This document shows, piece by piece, positions 1-12,614 of a DNA stretch of 64,000 nt (position 1 is its first letter; every line of letters begins with the position of its first letter). The notes under the pieces are model-generated. The model was given only the letters and a program-made list of their open reading frames with translations. It was not told the DNA's origin and did no database searches. Location of the stretch: positions 558,001 to 622,000 of the forward strand of contig NC_058154.1 in NCBI RefSeq assembly GCF_011075055.1, read 5' to 3'. A program made the position numbers and the translations under genes. The DNA comes from Mangifera indica (Eukaryota > Streptophyta > Magnoliopsida > Sapindales > Anacardiaceae).

Positions 1-1478
1 ATATCAATCAGCTGCTGAGGCCTAGAGTGATTAACATCTACCTCTAGTATTTACTTATCTTAACATCTGCTAAGAATTCAGAATTTCTGAAGTACCAACT
101 TGGGAACATTTTTCTTTTAAAATTCTTATTTTTCTATTTTCTCTTGAAATGAAGGTGTCTATTGGAAGAAATTACCTAGAGGTAAGTTGGTTCATTTGAC
201 AGCCTTCCTTGAATATTTAATTGATGTGTCCAATGTCAAGATATCCTTGTGAAGTGTGATTTTAGATCTTGTGGGAATTAGGCATAGGAAGTGAAATTAT
301 GGGGTTGGGATCTTTTGATCGTATGATATGAGTTTCTAAATGTACTATTTTTCTTTGTTAGGAACTAGGAACCATGTAATTGTTTTCCTCTACTGAATTA
401 AAGAATGTAGGCATTTATCAGGTAAGCTGGGTTTGACTTTTTGAATATTGTAATATAATTTCGTTTGGTAATTGCATATGGCGTGGTTGTTGGTGAGTGT
501 TCTGATCAATAGGATCTAGGGTCAGTCTTCAATATGTACAATTTGTATGAACAAGTATAGTCAGCTTGTTTATGGATCAGTTGTATTTATTGAGAGGGGT
601 TCTGCTAATGAAGTTTGTGTGTCATGCATTCATTTTAATTGTAGATTATCAATTAGGTTTTCTCTCATCTATGTAACTTTCAAGCAAAATTCTATCAGAA
701 AACGTCAATGATGAAAAGAAGGGTAGAATGTTGAGGTGTTTTTTGTTTTTTGGGTCCCATGTCATCTGCTCACTGCTTGGTAATCATGGCTGAATGGTAT
801 TGGTTGCTATGATCTATATTTTGATGCTACATTATCAGTGCAGTTGCTGTATTGGATTAGGGGTGAGATATAAGAATGTCTACTAGTTGCCTGTAAGTGA
901 ACATCAGAGGTGTTTTTAATGGGTTTAAATGATTTGAAAGAAGGCTGGTTGAAAACCTTGTCAGAATATAGTAATTGAAATGTGTTGTGTACTTCTCTTT
1001 TACTATTGATTGAAAAGAACCAAAATTCACCTGTTGTGTTCCAAAGGTGGAAATAATTTGCAATCCTGGTACTTCAGAATTCTGATATTTCTTTTTTGTT
1101 TTAAGTAAATACTAGCAAGGTGGTTGGTAATCTTTCTTTGGTTCGCAGGGTGAAGTGGAGTTGTGCAATGAAAACTGGTTTGTTTTGTTTTTCTGGGTTT
1201 TTTTTTTTTTTTTTGAATTAATTGTAAAATGTAGGAATATCAAGTCGAGGTTGTATGGATTTTCTTGATGTTTTTTTGTTGGATATTATTTTACTGTTGG
1301 ATTTACTAACATATCTGAGGGAGTCAACTATTTCTTGTTCTGCATGAATTGTTGTTTATTAAGGATTTGTAATGCATTTTGTGTTACTCGCTTAAATGTT
1401 AAGTATGCCTGTATCGGAGCAAGAATTAATTGATTAATGGTTTTTTGGCAAAGCTTGGTAATGGGTAATATTACCTTT
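1..1478. other. Gene-free left edge
   Basis: No reading frame here resembles a protein. The plus strand is T/G-rich with pyrimidine runs and several AG and GT sites, which is how introns or untranslated regions of a plus-strand gene lying to the left would look. I cannot identify such a gene. Confidence 0.4.
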
Positions 1479-1917
1479 AAGGGCGTTTGATTTTGGTAAA
1501 ATTGTAAAATTAATTAAAAAATATTTTGAAGATAAATTGTCTAGATGATTATTAAATATAAATTTTTTATTATATTCGATAAAATTGACATGTATAAATA
1601 ATTATTATGTTTGATTATAAATAAATAAAAAAATATAAATATATTATTTTATTTATTATATGAAAGATTAATAGATATAATTTTTTTATATTATTTATTA
1701 TTTTAATTAAAAATTGAGAATAATTTTGCTGAAAAAATTTATTAAATAGAGATAAAATAATAATAATAATAATTAAAATTATTATAATAATTTTTTAATA
1801 TTTAAAGTGAATATAGTAATTAAAGTATTTTTTATATTAATAAATTAAATAAGGTTAAATAAAATAATAAAAAATAAATTATCAAAAAAATCTTTAAATT
1901 TTTTGATCAAACGGGTC
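1479..1917. mobile_element. AT-rich MITE-like element with GGGCGTTTGAT-type inverted ends
   Basis: The left end reads GGGCGTTTGATTTTGG. The right end, on the opposite strand, reads GACCCGTTTGATCAAAA, so the termini are imperfect inverted repeats around a very AT-rich, non-coding core of about 430 bp. This is the usual layout of a non-autonomous DNA transposon (MITE). A similar AT-rich segment that starts with GCGTTTGGT lies at 36195-36540. I did not find a clean target-site duplication, so the exact borders and superfamily are uncertain. Confidence 0.5.
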
Positions 1918-2998
1918 TTCATGCCTTATATTTCATATTCTTTCCTTGTGCTATCCTTTTCCCATTTGTTCTAAAAAGCTCAATAATCTCTGATGTCTTA
2001 ATGGTTACTGTTGGCATCTCTTCCTCTGTTTTTGGTCTTAATTATCCCCATCAGATACGAAATCAACAAATTGACAATTGATGGCACAAAGCCAATGAAA
2101 GAACAAGTCAAGCCACTGAATGCACCCCAACACGTGGTTTTAAAATTTGAATCGGAGCAGTTGTTTTGATTAGTTAAACTATTATCCAACATAAAAATGG
2201 TTTTGGTTCATTAAACAGTTTGACGGGGGTTCATTATTGAGATAATCACATTTAGTTTATTTTAATGTTAAAATGTATAATAATAAATTATATAAAATTG
2301 TTTGAATATTATTTTTAAATGATTAATCGGTCCGAGTATCAATCAAATAGTTCGATTATTGGTTAGATCGGATCATCTGCTCCACCGGATTGACATTTAT
2401 GTTAATTCGGAAAACATAGTCCCAACAACCTCCTCATGGTCTTCACACAACAAATCTGTCAAAGAATGCTCTAACAACCCATGCAACCAATCAATCACTA
2501 ATCTCACAAGCCATCAACATCCATCCTCAGAGTTATTTGCTTTCATACCATCACCAATGAAGACTGAATGGTCCACCATCACCAACCCTACACTTAACAA
2601 TTGAAACCCATTTTACTCATCAAATCTTCGACATGCCAGACAAGTATTTTCTCTCCTTGGTGACCCTTCAGCACTGCATTTTTTTAGTTACTAGGTAAAG
2701 AAATTGATACGGAAATGCATTGTGACTGCGAAATGATTCTTAATTAAAAATTACATCAAACTTCAAAGTCTTAGATAACTTAAACATGGCATCAATCATA
2801 AAAATGCCTTGAGCTACAGCTTCACATGATGCAGAAGAAGATAAAAGAAACTTATATCTACACCTTACATATCTCGTGCTTCTTCCCCAGGAAGAAGAGA
2901 ACTGTTGTTCCAATGCAGCTAATCTCCTAATGGAAAAGTAAACTAACCCACAAAAGTCTGAGATAAAGCGACAAATCTCCTAGTAAGTGGATGCAACT
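1918..2998. other. Intergenic, downstream of PP2C
   Basis: Low-complexity and diverged repeat sequence. Around 2320-2400 there is a degenerate segment rich in GGTT and GGTCCGA words, like the old dispersed repeats near 19435 and 57650. The part nearest 2999 is presumably the 3' untranslated region of the minus-strand PP2C gene. No supported gene. Confidence 0.4.
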
Positions 2999-4426
2999 CT
3001 AGAAGTCTGCAGATAATGAGTGATTAAGGCCTCCTCTTATTGAAAAGGGTGAGCTGCATTTGAAGCTTTTATCAATCAAACAGGGATGTAGATATACAAC
3101 TATCACTGTGATATCGTCGTGGAAATGTCTTCGCACCCCTCCATTGATCTTTTTCAGGTCTGAGTACCTCATTTCTCTTTTCTTAGCTGCTACTTTTAGT
3201 GCAGCTTTAATTAGTTTCCTAGCAATTCCCTGCATCAAAGTTGACAGGATATTTTGTCAAGGTTGTAGCTTTTCCAATGGTACTATCGGAGTGCTGCTAT
3301 AGCAATGCCGATTACAGGAGAAAGAACTTACATTCCTTGGATAGATATGGACAATGTTGACAGCCTCCTCATTGCTAAGATGCTCCCATAGACCATCAGA
3401 AGCAAATATGAGAAATTGATCTTCTGGGCTGAGTTTGTGTACTAAAATTGATGGCTTTGGACTGAGGATTGGCTTGTTGAATGATTCAGGCAGTCTAAAC
3501 TTATCTGCTAGAGGCTCTTTGTTGAACTCTGCCTTCTTTAGATACGCATCACCGATGGATCTTGAGATCTGAAAAGCCAAGGAGAAACCTGATTCTTAAT
3601 CCTCTTTAAATCACCTGCAGTCTCTAGTTACAGCTAGGAGCTATAGCATTACCTGTATGATGCCTTTCACACGCCACACTTTGTGCTTCAACACGACAAT
3701 TTGCGAGTCATCAGGGTGCAATGACCGAAGCTCGTCTCTCTCAGAATCTATATTTGCATTGTGCTCCATGGATACTTGTATAGCAGAAACATCCTTGGTG
3801 CTCCTTTCAGCTCTCCCTAATACTGCTCGCGAATCCCCGACATTCGCGATGTATAAGACTCCGTTGCATATCAACCCCACCAAACAACATGATCCCACTG
3901 ATGCCATTTGAGGCTTACTCAGCCACTGTTTCCTCACTAGGGAGAGAAACTCCTCTTCAGTTGCTGAGAAAGCCTTTCGGATCACATTTTCTGAAACCTC
4001 ACAGTGCTCAGAAGTAAACTCTACATCAGTAGAATCAGAAAGACGAGTTAACATAAGTATTTTATCATCTAATTTGAGAAAGCATAGCAAAGAATGAAGA
4101 GGGAGCGCCAACATACTCTTAAGATTGAGGAAAAGGTTTTCATTGATAAATCTTGCAGTCTCAGGTCCTCCATGTCCATCATATACTCCAACAAATGTTC
4201 CATGAGGACCATAATTTATAGAACTCAATGGCCCTGATTCCAGTTGGCCTTGATCCTCCAACACACTATTGGCTTGCATCATAGCCATTGAAAATTCACC
4301 ACAAACATGTTGCCCCAAATCCTTATACCATAACAGACCATCAACTCTACCTCTATCTTCGTCTTCAAAAGATGACTTCCAACAAGGTCTAACCATTTTC
4401 AAGTACTCACTTGACATCTTTAACAT
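2999..4426 (-). CDS. Protein phosphatase 2C, clade D type (SAUR-regulated PP2C)
   Basis: Mg2+/Mn2+-dependent Ser/Thr phosphatase. I read four exons: 4117-4426, 3653-4020, 3332-3568 and 2999-3229, which join in frame to 381 residues, the usual size for plant clade D PP2Cs. Visible motifs are [12 protein letters not shown] near residue 26, the metal-binding VYDGHGG (Asp83), [10 protein letters not shown] followed by [40 protein letters not shown] and the C-terminal HDDITVIVV. In Arabidopsis, members of this clade dephosphorylate the plasma-membrane H+-ATPase and are inhibited by SAUR proteins, so they restrain cell expansion. That role is inferred here from family. The start at 4426 is the first ATG; a second Met at residue 4 or 11 is possible. 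The first coding intron (4021-4116) is 96 nt with no in-frame stop, so retention would insert 32 residues. No catalytic residue is missing. Confidence 0.93.
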
Positions 4427-6913
4427 CTAATTCAGAATTACATCATCCAAATGTTCATCAAAGCTTAAAGAAAAGAAGAAACAACAGCACTCTCAATCTA
4501 AGGTCCAAGTTTATGTTTTGACTTCGTAGTCACAACCTCAATACTTGAAACTATATACCTACTAAAACCAGACACATAATAAGTAGAATTCTCAGAAGAA
4601 GGCCAAAAGGGTATGGGCTAAATGAAGTAAAAAGTGTATCTAGGGACAAGAAGGCAATAGTTTTTATGTAAGTTCAGAGTATAGGGAGTATGCTGGTGGT
4701 GTATACCTTGAATCTGGGTTTAAAATGTGTTTGGTCCCTCCCTCTGTGCCATCATATAGGGAACAGACTTAGCTGTAAAAGAACATAAAGATTTGATATA
4801 AGCCTCAATTTGGTCTGACATCAGAGAGACCAAACGGAGCAATGGATAAGAAAAGGGTTTGGAGTTATTTGGCAGAAGATCTTCAGTTTGTTGTCGGATG
4901 AGATCCAAGATGGGAAATAAAGAGATTTTAATTACAAACTTACATTTTTGTTCATCTTTTTCTTGTTTCTCTCTCGTGTCCTTGTTTTTTATGTCTTTGT
5001 GACCAAGTGAGTTCCTCCAATCTTTTTAATTCCATGGCTGAGGTTTTTTCATCTCAACCTTTATTAGCAATAATAAACCATTTAAGGCGCTTTTTGCTCA
5101 TCTTAATAATCAGAACAAAACATTACATACTTCTCCATGGATTTAGGAGCTTAAGACACCACCATATCTTATCCTCTTTTCTTGCTCATTTCGAGTTTCT
5201 ACTTAGACTCTTTCCTCCTCCATTGCATGTTTTTCACTCAATCTAGAATTTTTTTTCTGTTACACACTTACAACTTCCATCTAGAAGACATTACTGAGCT
5301 AAAATTTCCTACTGAACTACCTATTAAACATCAAGATCTGCAGCATGCTCCACAAAAGAGAGCCACTGGATGGCCAAGAGCCATAAGTTAAACTCGAAAT
5401 GGGGTGCCAACTGGGCCCTGTGTGCCGGTGAAGAGTGATCAAGTTTTTGGTACATGCACTACAACTCAACATACTGCCATGTTTCACCAACTGGGTCTGT
5501 AAATTAATCCAAACTTCGCTTGTTTCCAGGACCATCCATTCCCACAATCAAAAAATGCCCACCGACTCATCAGATTCAGGAGCATTAATGCTTTGATCAA
5601 GCGTTTGCTCGTTAGGACGGATCTATGGCTACAAGAATGTGATCATTTCCTGCAGTACTGAGATATCTTTCTCAGTTCCAGAGGATGGTCTTTCCATTTC
5701 ATGATCTCCAACTCTTTTGGAAGTTTTCCCAATATTTTTTTCACAATAGATAAGCAACAAATAAGAGAAACAAAAACCTCAACTCTGGCCAAAAGAGTGA
5801 CTTCAGAGTTTAAACAGTAAATCTATGTTTTCGAAACTGGATTAAATGTATATAGTGCAAGTGATAGATTGTCAAGAGAATGTCTTTGAGCCAATTGTCA
5901 TAGCTGTGTGTTTTGATGTAGTCTCATATTTCTTATTAATAAAAATGACAATCCTTATTTAACATTGTATGCATAATTACAATTTAAATAAATATTCTTA
6001 GAATGATTAAACTGTGATGAGAGGTGTAATGTGTATCAATTGATTGTGAAAATCTTCTGTTTGTATTAGATAATTGTTCTTAAAACGTATATAATTATGA
6101 TATCACCTTGACTAAAGACACATACAATATAGTTAGAACTATCATAATGTTGAATTATACCACCAAAATGTGGTAACAAATCTCATATGTCAAAGTTTTT
6201 TATTGATAATTTAGTATAATACATAAGTGTACATAATAGACATATCTACCAGATACAATTATCAAGAGGATTTCATATGAATGGTTATTTCAGTATCTAT
6301 AAAATAAATCTTTTTAACAAATGATGATATATTTAATCCTTAAACTTGAGATTATTAAACTATTTTATGCAAAAATTAATATAATTTGACACAAATATAA
6401 CGTAATCCAGATAGAGAATTCCCATGCTTGATAAAGTATTGAATAGTGCATTAATTGTAAAAATGGGGAAGCATCTTATATTAACTTTACCTGATATATG
6501 TGCCCAAATAAAAGAAAATCAGTTCATAAAATATATAATTCACCTTTGGAAGTAGCTTGGTTGGATCAGCTCTTGCTTTTTTGGTGCTGACCTTGGCTCC
6601 AAATGCCCACTTAGCTACATGAAATGAAATTATAAACCATTATGATTGGGTTTGGTCATCAGTCTCAATTGAACAGACGGATTTTGGTTTTAAAACTTTG
6701 CTTAGGAGGTGGGAAATACAACTTAAGCCCATGATATTTGGGAGGAGGAATGATGTGCTTGGTACAAGAAAATCCAATCTCAATCCCCACCACACATCCT
6801 GGCCAGGTTGGGTTGGGACTCTCTTTATTGAATTTAAGAAGCTGTAACTTGAAAATGCATCATAATATTAATCTTTTCCGCGCTTTAAATATGATTACTT
6901 TCAGAAATTCTGT

Positions 6914-6961
6914 GTTCTATTATTGGGGCCTCTTCAAAGGTTTGAGCCCCAATAATAGAAC
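6914..6961. repeat. Perfect 16-bp inverted repeat with 16-nt loop
   Basis: GTTCTATTATTGGGGC at 6914-6929 is matched exactly by its reverse complement at 6946-6961. The spacer is 16 nt. It lies in non-coding DNA. Confidence 0.85.
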
Positions 6962-7081
6962 TGGGCTGGCTTTAAAGACTTACTCTTGAGCATTCCAAAC
7001 CCATCCTGTTTACAACTGTCCTGGGCCCTGGGTACTGCAAATCTCACAACAGTCCACACTGAAGATGACTTTTTCTTCTTT

Positions 7082-7246
7082 TGTAAATTTTAACGATGTA
7101 CAAACAATGTATACAAATTTATATATAAATAATAATATATCATTATATAATTAGATAATTTTGAACTAAAAATAAAATAATATCTAATTATATTATGATA
7201 TATCATCGTTTGTATACATAATACTATTCAAATTTTGCATCAAAAA
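7082..7246. mobile_element. MITE with TATGTATAC-type inverted ends (family member 1)
   Basis: About 165 bp. The ends, which contain words like GTATACAAA and TTTGTATAC, are imperfect inverted repeats. The centre has the near-palindromic core TTTTGAACTAAAAATAAAAT. The same core and ends recur near 26685, 33225, 50745 and 53955. No coding capacity. Confidence 0.55.
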
Positions 7247-8004
7247 AACTTAAGTTTCCCTATGGACATATTTCTCATAATTAGGGGTGTAAGTTGAGTT
7301 GAACTCGATTTGAGTGATGTTCAATTGAACTTGAATTTAAAGATGATTAGTTTGGTAAGTTTGCAAACTCACGGTTCGATTTGAGTAAAATATATATTTG
7401 TGAAAGAGTTTTAAATTTTACATTAACACTCATCAAATCTTATTCCTACACTTTAAGTATACGAGGTAATCGATAAATATACAAGTTATGTGGTTAAAAA
7501 TAATAAGATTAAAATAAAAATTTTAAATTAAACTCAAATTAATTAAACTTGTTTTGAACTGAAATTTGAATTGATATTTTATCAACTCAACATGCTCAAA
7601 CCCAAGCTCAAAATTTTCTAAAATAATTTAAATATTGATGTATTCGATTATATAGCCATTGCTACCATCATTATTATCGCCGCTATCACCACCGCCATTG
7701 CCACCACTCTAGTGGGTGAGATTTAAGCTATATTCCATGAAGTTTTTAATAGGAATGACAGCCTCTGAGCTGGGAGAGGTTAAAGTAGTTGTCCTACCCT
7801 AGATGGGAGTAATACTAAAATGGCAGAATCAATGACAAAAACAGGTAAAAGTTTTCTATATATGAACAGAAAGATGGCATACACCTCAACAAGTGATGTT
7901 ATTTGTAACATACATTGCTGGCTTGAGGATTAGGAGATACACTAACAAAAACACTTGCTAATGTTGATTTTTACACTCAATTTTAAGTATTTAATTAAAT
8001 ATTC

Positions 8005-8006
<2 letters not shown>

Positions 8007-8068
<62 letters not shown>
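8007..8068. repeat. (AT)31 microsatellite
   Basis: An uninterrupted run of 31 AT dinucleotides. It is likely to be length-polymorphic. Confidence 0.95.
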
Positions 8069-8074
<6 letters not shown>

Positions 8075-8509
8075 ATAATTATATATTATTTATTATTAAT
8101 TCAAAATCTCTAAACCACGTTATAATACATATAAACATGAATTCCACAAAATTCTGGCATTTGCCCTCAAACTTGGGGCATGTCGACAGGTGAGGCCTTT
8201 AGTCCATCAGTCATGGCAACAACATTGAACTTTGAACCATTGAAAATTTGAAATGAAGATAATAAAAACGAGTGAGCGCAGAAATTGGGACCCAAATTTG
8301 AGAATCAAATGGATGACACATAACAATTTTCGCATGCTCTCTTTTAGCTTTAAGAGAAATGCAATGTTCTGTTTCAAGCAGTTAGAAATTTTTTGAATAT
8401 TACATATTATCTAAATACGTAGGGATAATTTTATTGTTAGCTTCAATGCTAAAACATCATTGGTCTTTCTTTCTGATGTAATTTCTAAAAGATGACATTA
8501 TTCTTGCTA

Positions 8510-9540
8510 TTAACTTGCAAATATGAAAGAAGGGTCAATTCTAGGCACAGGACTTCTTCCTTCCATTGAATTCTGAATCCTTCCTCCGGCAAGCCTTGGT
8601 GCATCAAGAGCTTCTTTAACACTTCCACTCATTATCTTCACTTCATTAGTCTCCTGGGATTTCTTATGGAAAGTCACTGGAACTATTGCCATTGAGTTAC
8701 CCACATAATCTCCTTCTTCATAACTCTCATTCCCAGCTTCCATTGAAGTTTTCATGGGTTCAAAGTTGTCAAATTTTACCGAAGATTCAATTTTTATTCA
8801 ACTTAAGCCATTGAAGACATTAATATTTACTAGTTTAAAACTAATGAGTAAGTTGAATGGGAGAGTACCTGTGATTATCAGTCTCTGAATCTTGACAAAT
8901 TGGATCTTTGATGCTAGAATTAGTTGAAATGGAGGAACTTTCATGGCTTTGGTTAGACGAAATGGATTCTGAGATTTCTGGTGGCTTGGATTCAGACTCT
9001 TCTATGTCTTTGAGGCCTGAAAAGCTATTTCCTGAGGAACTAGATTGCTCTGATTCATCCAAGGGAAGTAAAATCTTCAAGTACTCAAACTTCTTCTTCA
9101 ACAATTTCAGCTTTTTTTCTGCTTTATTCCTCAGTTTGATCTCTTCCTTCAGTTTAATCTCCATCTCCATCAACTGTACCCATAAAAAAGTTCATGCAAA
9201 GGAACATAATAAATCAAGTAAAAATCTCAAAATTTCTTCTTGCCTCCACGAACAAATAAAGGAAATATAAATCATAAGCAAAAACCTTGATGCCCATTAG
9301 TTCTGCATCATCTTTTGCAGCCCTTGAAGCTTGTCTTTCTGCAATTAGTCTTCCTCTCAGACACTCTATAGTTCTCAAATTATCATTTGCTTCCACTTTT
9401 CTTTCACTGAGAGAAATTAAAGGAAAAAAAGCATCACAATGTGAATATATATTTTGGCATTTCTTTCATGCAAGCTCAAAAAGAGAGAATTAAAAAACCC
9501 ACCTCCATTTTCCTTCTTCCTTGCTGGTAGTAGCAATCAT
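8510..9540 (-). CDS. Plant coiled-coil protein (similar to proteins annotated as ICR/ROP-interactor-like)
   Basis: Proposed exons are 9503-9540, 9286-9406, 8869-9173 and 8510-8723, giving about 225 residues. The start ATG at 9540 gives MIATTSKEEGKWR, and splicing then adds SERKVEANDNLRTIECLRG. Residues about 14-85 are Glu/Lys/Leu-rich and heptad-like, so a coiled coil is likely. A Ser/Glu-rich segment follows, then a conserved-looking tail with NSMAIVPVTFH and VKEALDAPR. I recognise the N-terminal pattern from small Arabidopsis coiled-coil proteins sometimes annotated as interactors of constitutively active ROPs; function is not established. The last intron is problematic. The acceptor that looks best (near 8800) puts a stop within a few residues, so I used a weaker AG at 8724-8725, which keeps the frame. 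This makes the C-terminal junction uncertain. Confidence 0.7.
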
Positions 9541-12500
9541 TTTCTTCTTCTTTGGCCTGGAACTGAAGTGGCCAACTTTATGAATTTTTTTACACTGAAA
9601 TAGCAATGTTCACTGCTTTCTTCCCCAACTCCTCTCTCTGAGTCCCAGATCAGAACTTGACTCATTAAAAAAAGAAAAAAGAAAAAAGAAGACTAGTGAA
9701 GCAAGAAAAAATGTTAAATGAAATTGTTTTTTGGTGAGAACATCTGCTGTTGCAAAGACAGAAATGCAGCTCTGGGAGTTGGAAATCCAAGGTCAGGCTT
9801 ACAGAGAGCTTGGCCTTTTTGCTATATCAGGTGGGTTATGAATCCAGACCCAAAGTTTGCTCTTTTTGCTAGTCACATTTAGTTTACAACCACTTTTTTT
9901 GAATTTTTTTTTTTGCACTTTCCAATGATTCAAATTTTTAACCGTCCATTTACAGATTACCATTTGTCTTTTAGATCTCATCAACAGTGTCACATAACCT
10001 AATCAGACTTCTGAAAAGGAGTAATTTTTTTTGGTGAACTCAAAAGTTTACTTAAAACTTAATTTTGATAACGAAAAATAGTCATAATGCTCTTGACAAT
10101 AGTCATTACCAATTTAGCTGAATTAGATGATTAGAATTGAATTGTAAAAAATGCAGTTTTATTAGATTTGCTCTTATTGCACTTGGGAATGTGCAAGTTT
10201 GTAGCCAAAATCGCTAGAATCACACTTTTGTATGTGCAATTCAGGTATAATTACATTCACAAAGGTATGATTTAAGCATAGTTGCATCTGAAAGGTGCGA
10301 TTTAAGTCTATTTATAATTAGGAAGGTGTGATTTAAGTGAGAATCGAACCAAACCAAAGATGATTTTGCTAGATTGCATCTAGTTGATGTGATTTTAACC
10401 ATATTTTGGTTCATATTTCATTAATCAAGAAATATGAATTAATTAAAATGATATCGTTTTTATCGTTTTTTTTAAGTTTATAAGTTTATTAAACTGAATA
10501 CCTATCAAATTTGAGTTCGAAATTGATAGTATAAAACCTTTAGGGTTGAGCTTAAATTTGTCTTGACTTTCAAATTATTTTATTTCATTTATTAGTAGCT
10601 GCATTTGATTTCAGGGGGGATTTTGCTAATTTTTGAAATGATAGGACTTTGGGGGAGGACGTCGATGCAGAGAATCTTAGCTGTAAGGTGTCACGTGATG
10701 CCACTTTGATTCATGTGGGTTTTTATAGATAGTTGACCTTTGTTCCCTTCGAAACAACAAACTAATATTAAAATCAAGAGTAATTTTCTCATCATTAAAA
10801 GCATTTTAATTGACCAAATAATTGAATTTCGAAATAAAATTTTAAAGATGATTACAGGGGGAATGTGATTCACTGAAAAAACAAGCAGTAAAAATCAATA
10901 ATCACTGTGTATTGAATGATCCAAATTACCTTTTAGTCCTCTCTAAGGAACAATATTATTGTTCAATTTTATACAAAAATTTATATTGAATTCAATAGCT
11001 TTAAGGTTAATTCTTATAAATGATTAACTATATAATGTATGTAATGAATATGCAAAGTTTTGTCACATATATCTATACGTAAGTTTATAATATAATATAT
11101 ATAGAAGACTTTTTATCTAGATAATGGTAAAAACTTTTAGTAATTACAATTGTTTTTCATGATTTTCCCAACATATCTTTTCATCGTATGTCATTACAAT
11201 ATAAAGATCACTTTCTACTAAATTGGGAGTACATAAATTTCCACTTAACAGAATAACATTGAAATAAGCAAACACCCTCTACATCAACTGTCACCTTGCA
11301 TTGCAACAAGAGGCATATGATATATTCAGTCTCTTGATTCTCGCAGTTTGACAACAATGTATGGTGGCTCTCTTTCCACTTTACATCTGTATCCATGATT
11401 GAAGCCTACTTTATATTGTCCTCGTTGCTTGTGTTAGAGGACGAGGAGTCTACAACATGTCAAGGTATGTTTTCCATTGCCAGTTTTAAATTGCATTTAG
11501 CCTAGTAACTTTCATCCACAAGGTCCACTATAATTGACAGTGTAATCCTCTTTCTCACTATAGGGATATTGCTACTAGTGGAAGAGGCCTCCTAACCAAT
11601 GGGATAGTTCTAGACTCTGTCATTGCCGAGGTCCTTGTAAATATTTAAAAATATGAAAATAGATTATTGTTGGTTACTAAAGAGCTCAACGGATGATTAA
11701 CTATCTACAAGTCTAAGAGTAAACTCCAACCCTAACCAAAAACCTAGACAAAAGCTCTAATGACATATTTATCCTCTGAACACTACCATCAAACCCAACA
11801 AACTACCCAAAAGTCATCTTCGAAGATGTATAAATACATAAACAACACGTTCACAAAAATCCAAAAATTATGAATAATAAACCAACTTTTTAATTAATTT
11901 GTGAGAAGAATATTCTAATATGTTTTAGGTACAAAAACAGATTAATATTAGTTTGAAAGAAGTTAGAATTTTTTTTTGTTAAGAAAATCGTGACCATTTT
12001 AAGAGTTTAAGACGTTTAATAAAAGGAATGTACCTAAATAATATATCATCATATAATTATATGATTTTAAATTTATCTATACTAATCTCATCTGTTTATC
12101 AAGAATGGTATCAATGTCAGCTCCACACCACAAAACAAAAATGTAAATGTTTAAGATTGGGATCCAAAGTCTTCCACAATCTGCAGTACGCCTTTTCATT
12201 GAACTTCTAACCCATAAAGAAAACTTATTTAAATGATACATGTACACTGTTTCAATCCTTCCTGTTGGTCCATTCAATTAGTCAAAACAAAAATGGCAAT
12301 CCAGACGTACTATACATCATCAGAGAGCTCAAAGGCAACCAAATCACTGATTCACCACGTCCAACATATATGTTAATGAATACCACTCAACTTCTACGAT
12401 CGATTCTTAGAACTCCAAATCAAGACATTTAAGTTTTATGCACGAATCTGATTAAAACTTACAGTTATAGAGACAATGATGGTATTTCTGACCTCTCCCA

Positions 12501-12614
12501 AATGTTGATCAACATATGTCAGTCATTTTGGCCTTAGCAAAGCATTGTGCCCATTAGACTCCATGAATCCACACTTCATTTCTACATAATTTCTGATGCT
12601 TATGCATTCACGGT
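9541..12614. other. Gene-free stretch between coiled-coil and PPR genes
   Basis: About 3 kb, AT-rich, with scattered frames of about 60 codons that show no family resemblance. The part just above 9540 is the expected promoter and leader of the coiled-coil gene; the part just below 12615 is the expected 3' region of the PPR gene. The segment 10180-10340 repeats GTGCGATTTAAG-like words, a short degenerate tandem pattern. No gene supported. Confidence 0.45.

Larger units (their letters stand above)
4427..8509. other. Gene-free stretch upstream of PP2C
   Basis: The part next to 4426 is probably the PP2C leader and promoter; a leader intron is likely because an AG precedes the ATG directly, but I cannot place it. 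Short open frames at 4720-5550 and 6738-6989 match nothing I recognise and have no splice or codon support. The stretch also holds a perfect hairpin (6914-6961), a MITE (about 7082-7246), an AT-rich segment that starts like other repeats at 7284, and a long AT microsatellite (8007-8068). Confidence 0.5.

Noticed and set aside
2359..2604. An 81-codon plus-strand frame
   Set aside because: Begins at TTG within a diverged repeat and shows no family resemblance.
5007..5547. Short frames on both strands
   Set aside because: No recognisable protein, no consistent splicing; possibly UTR or decayed sequence.
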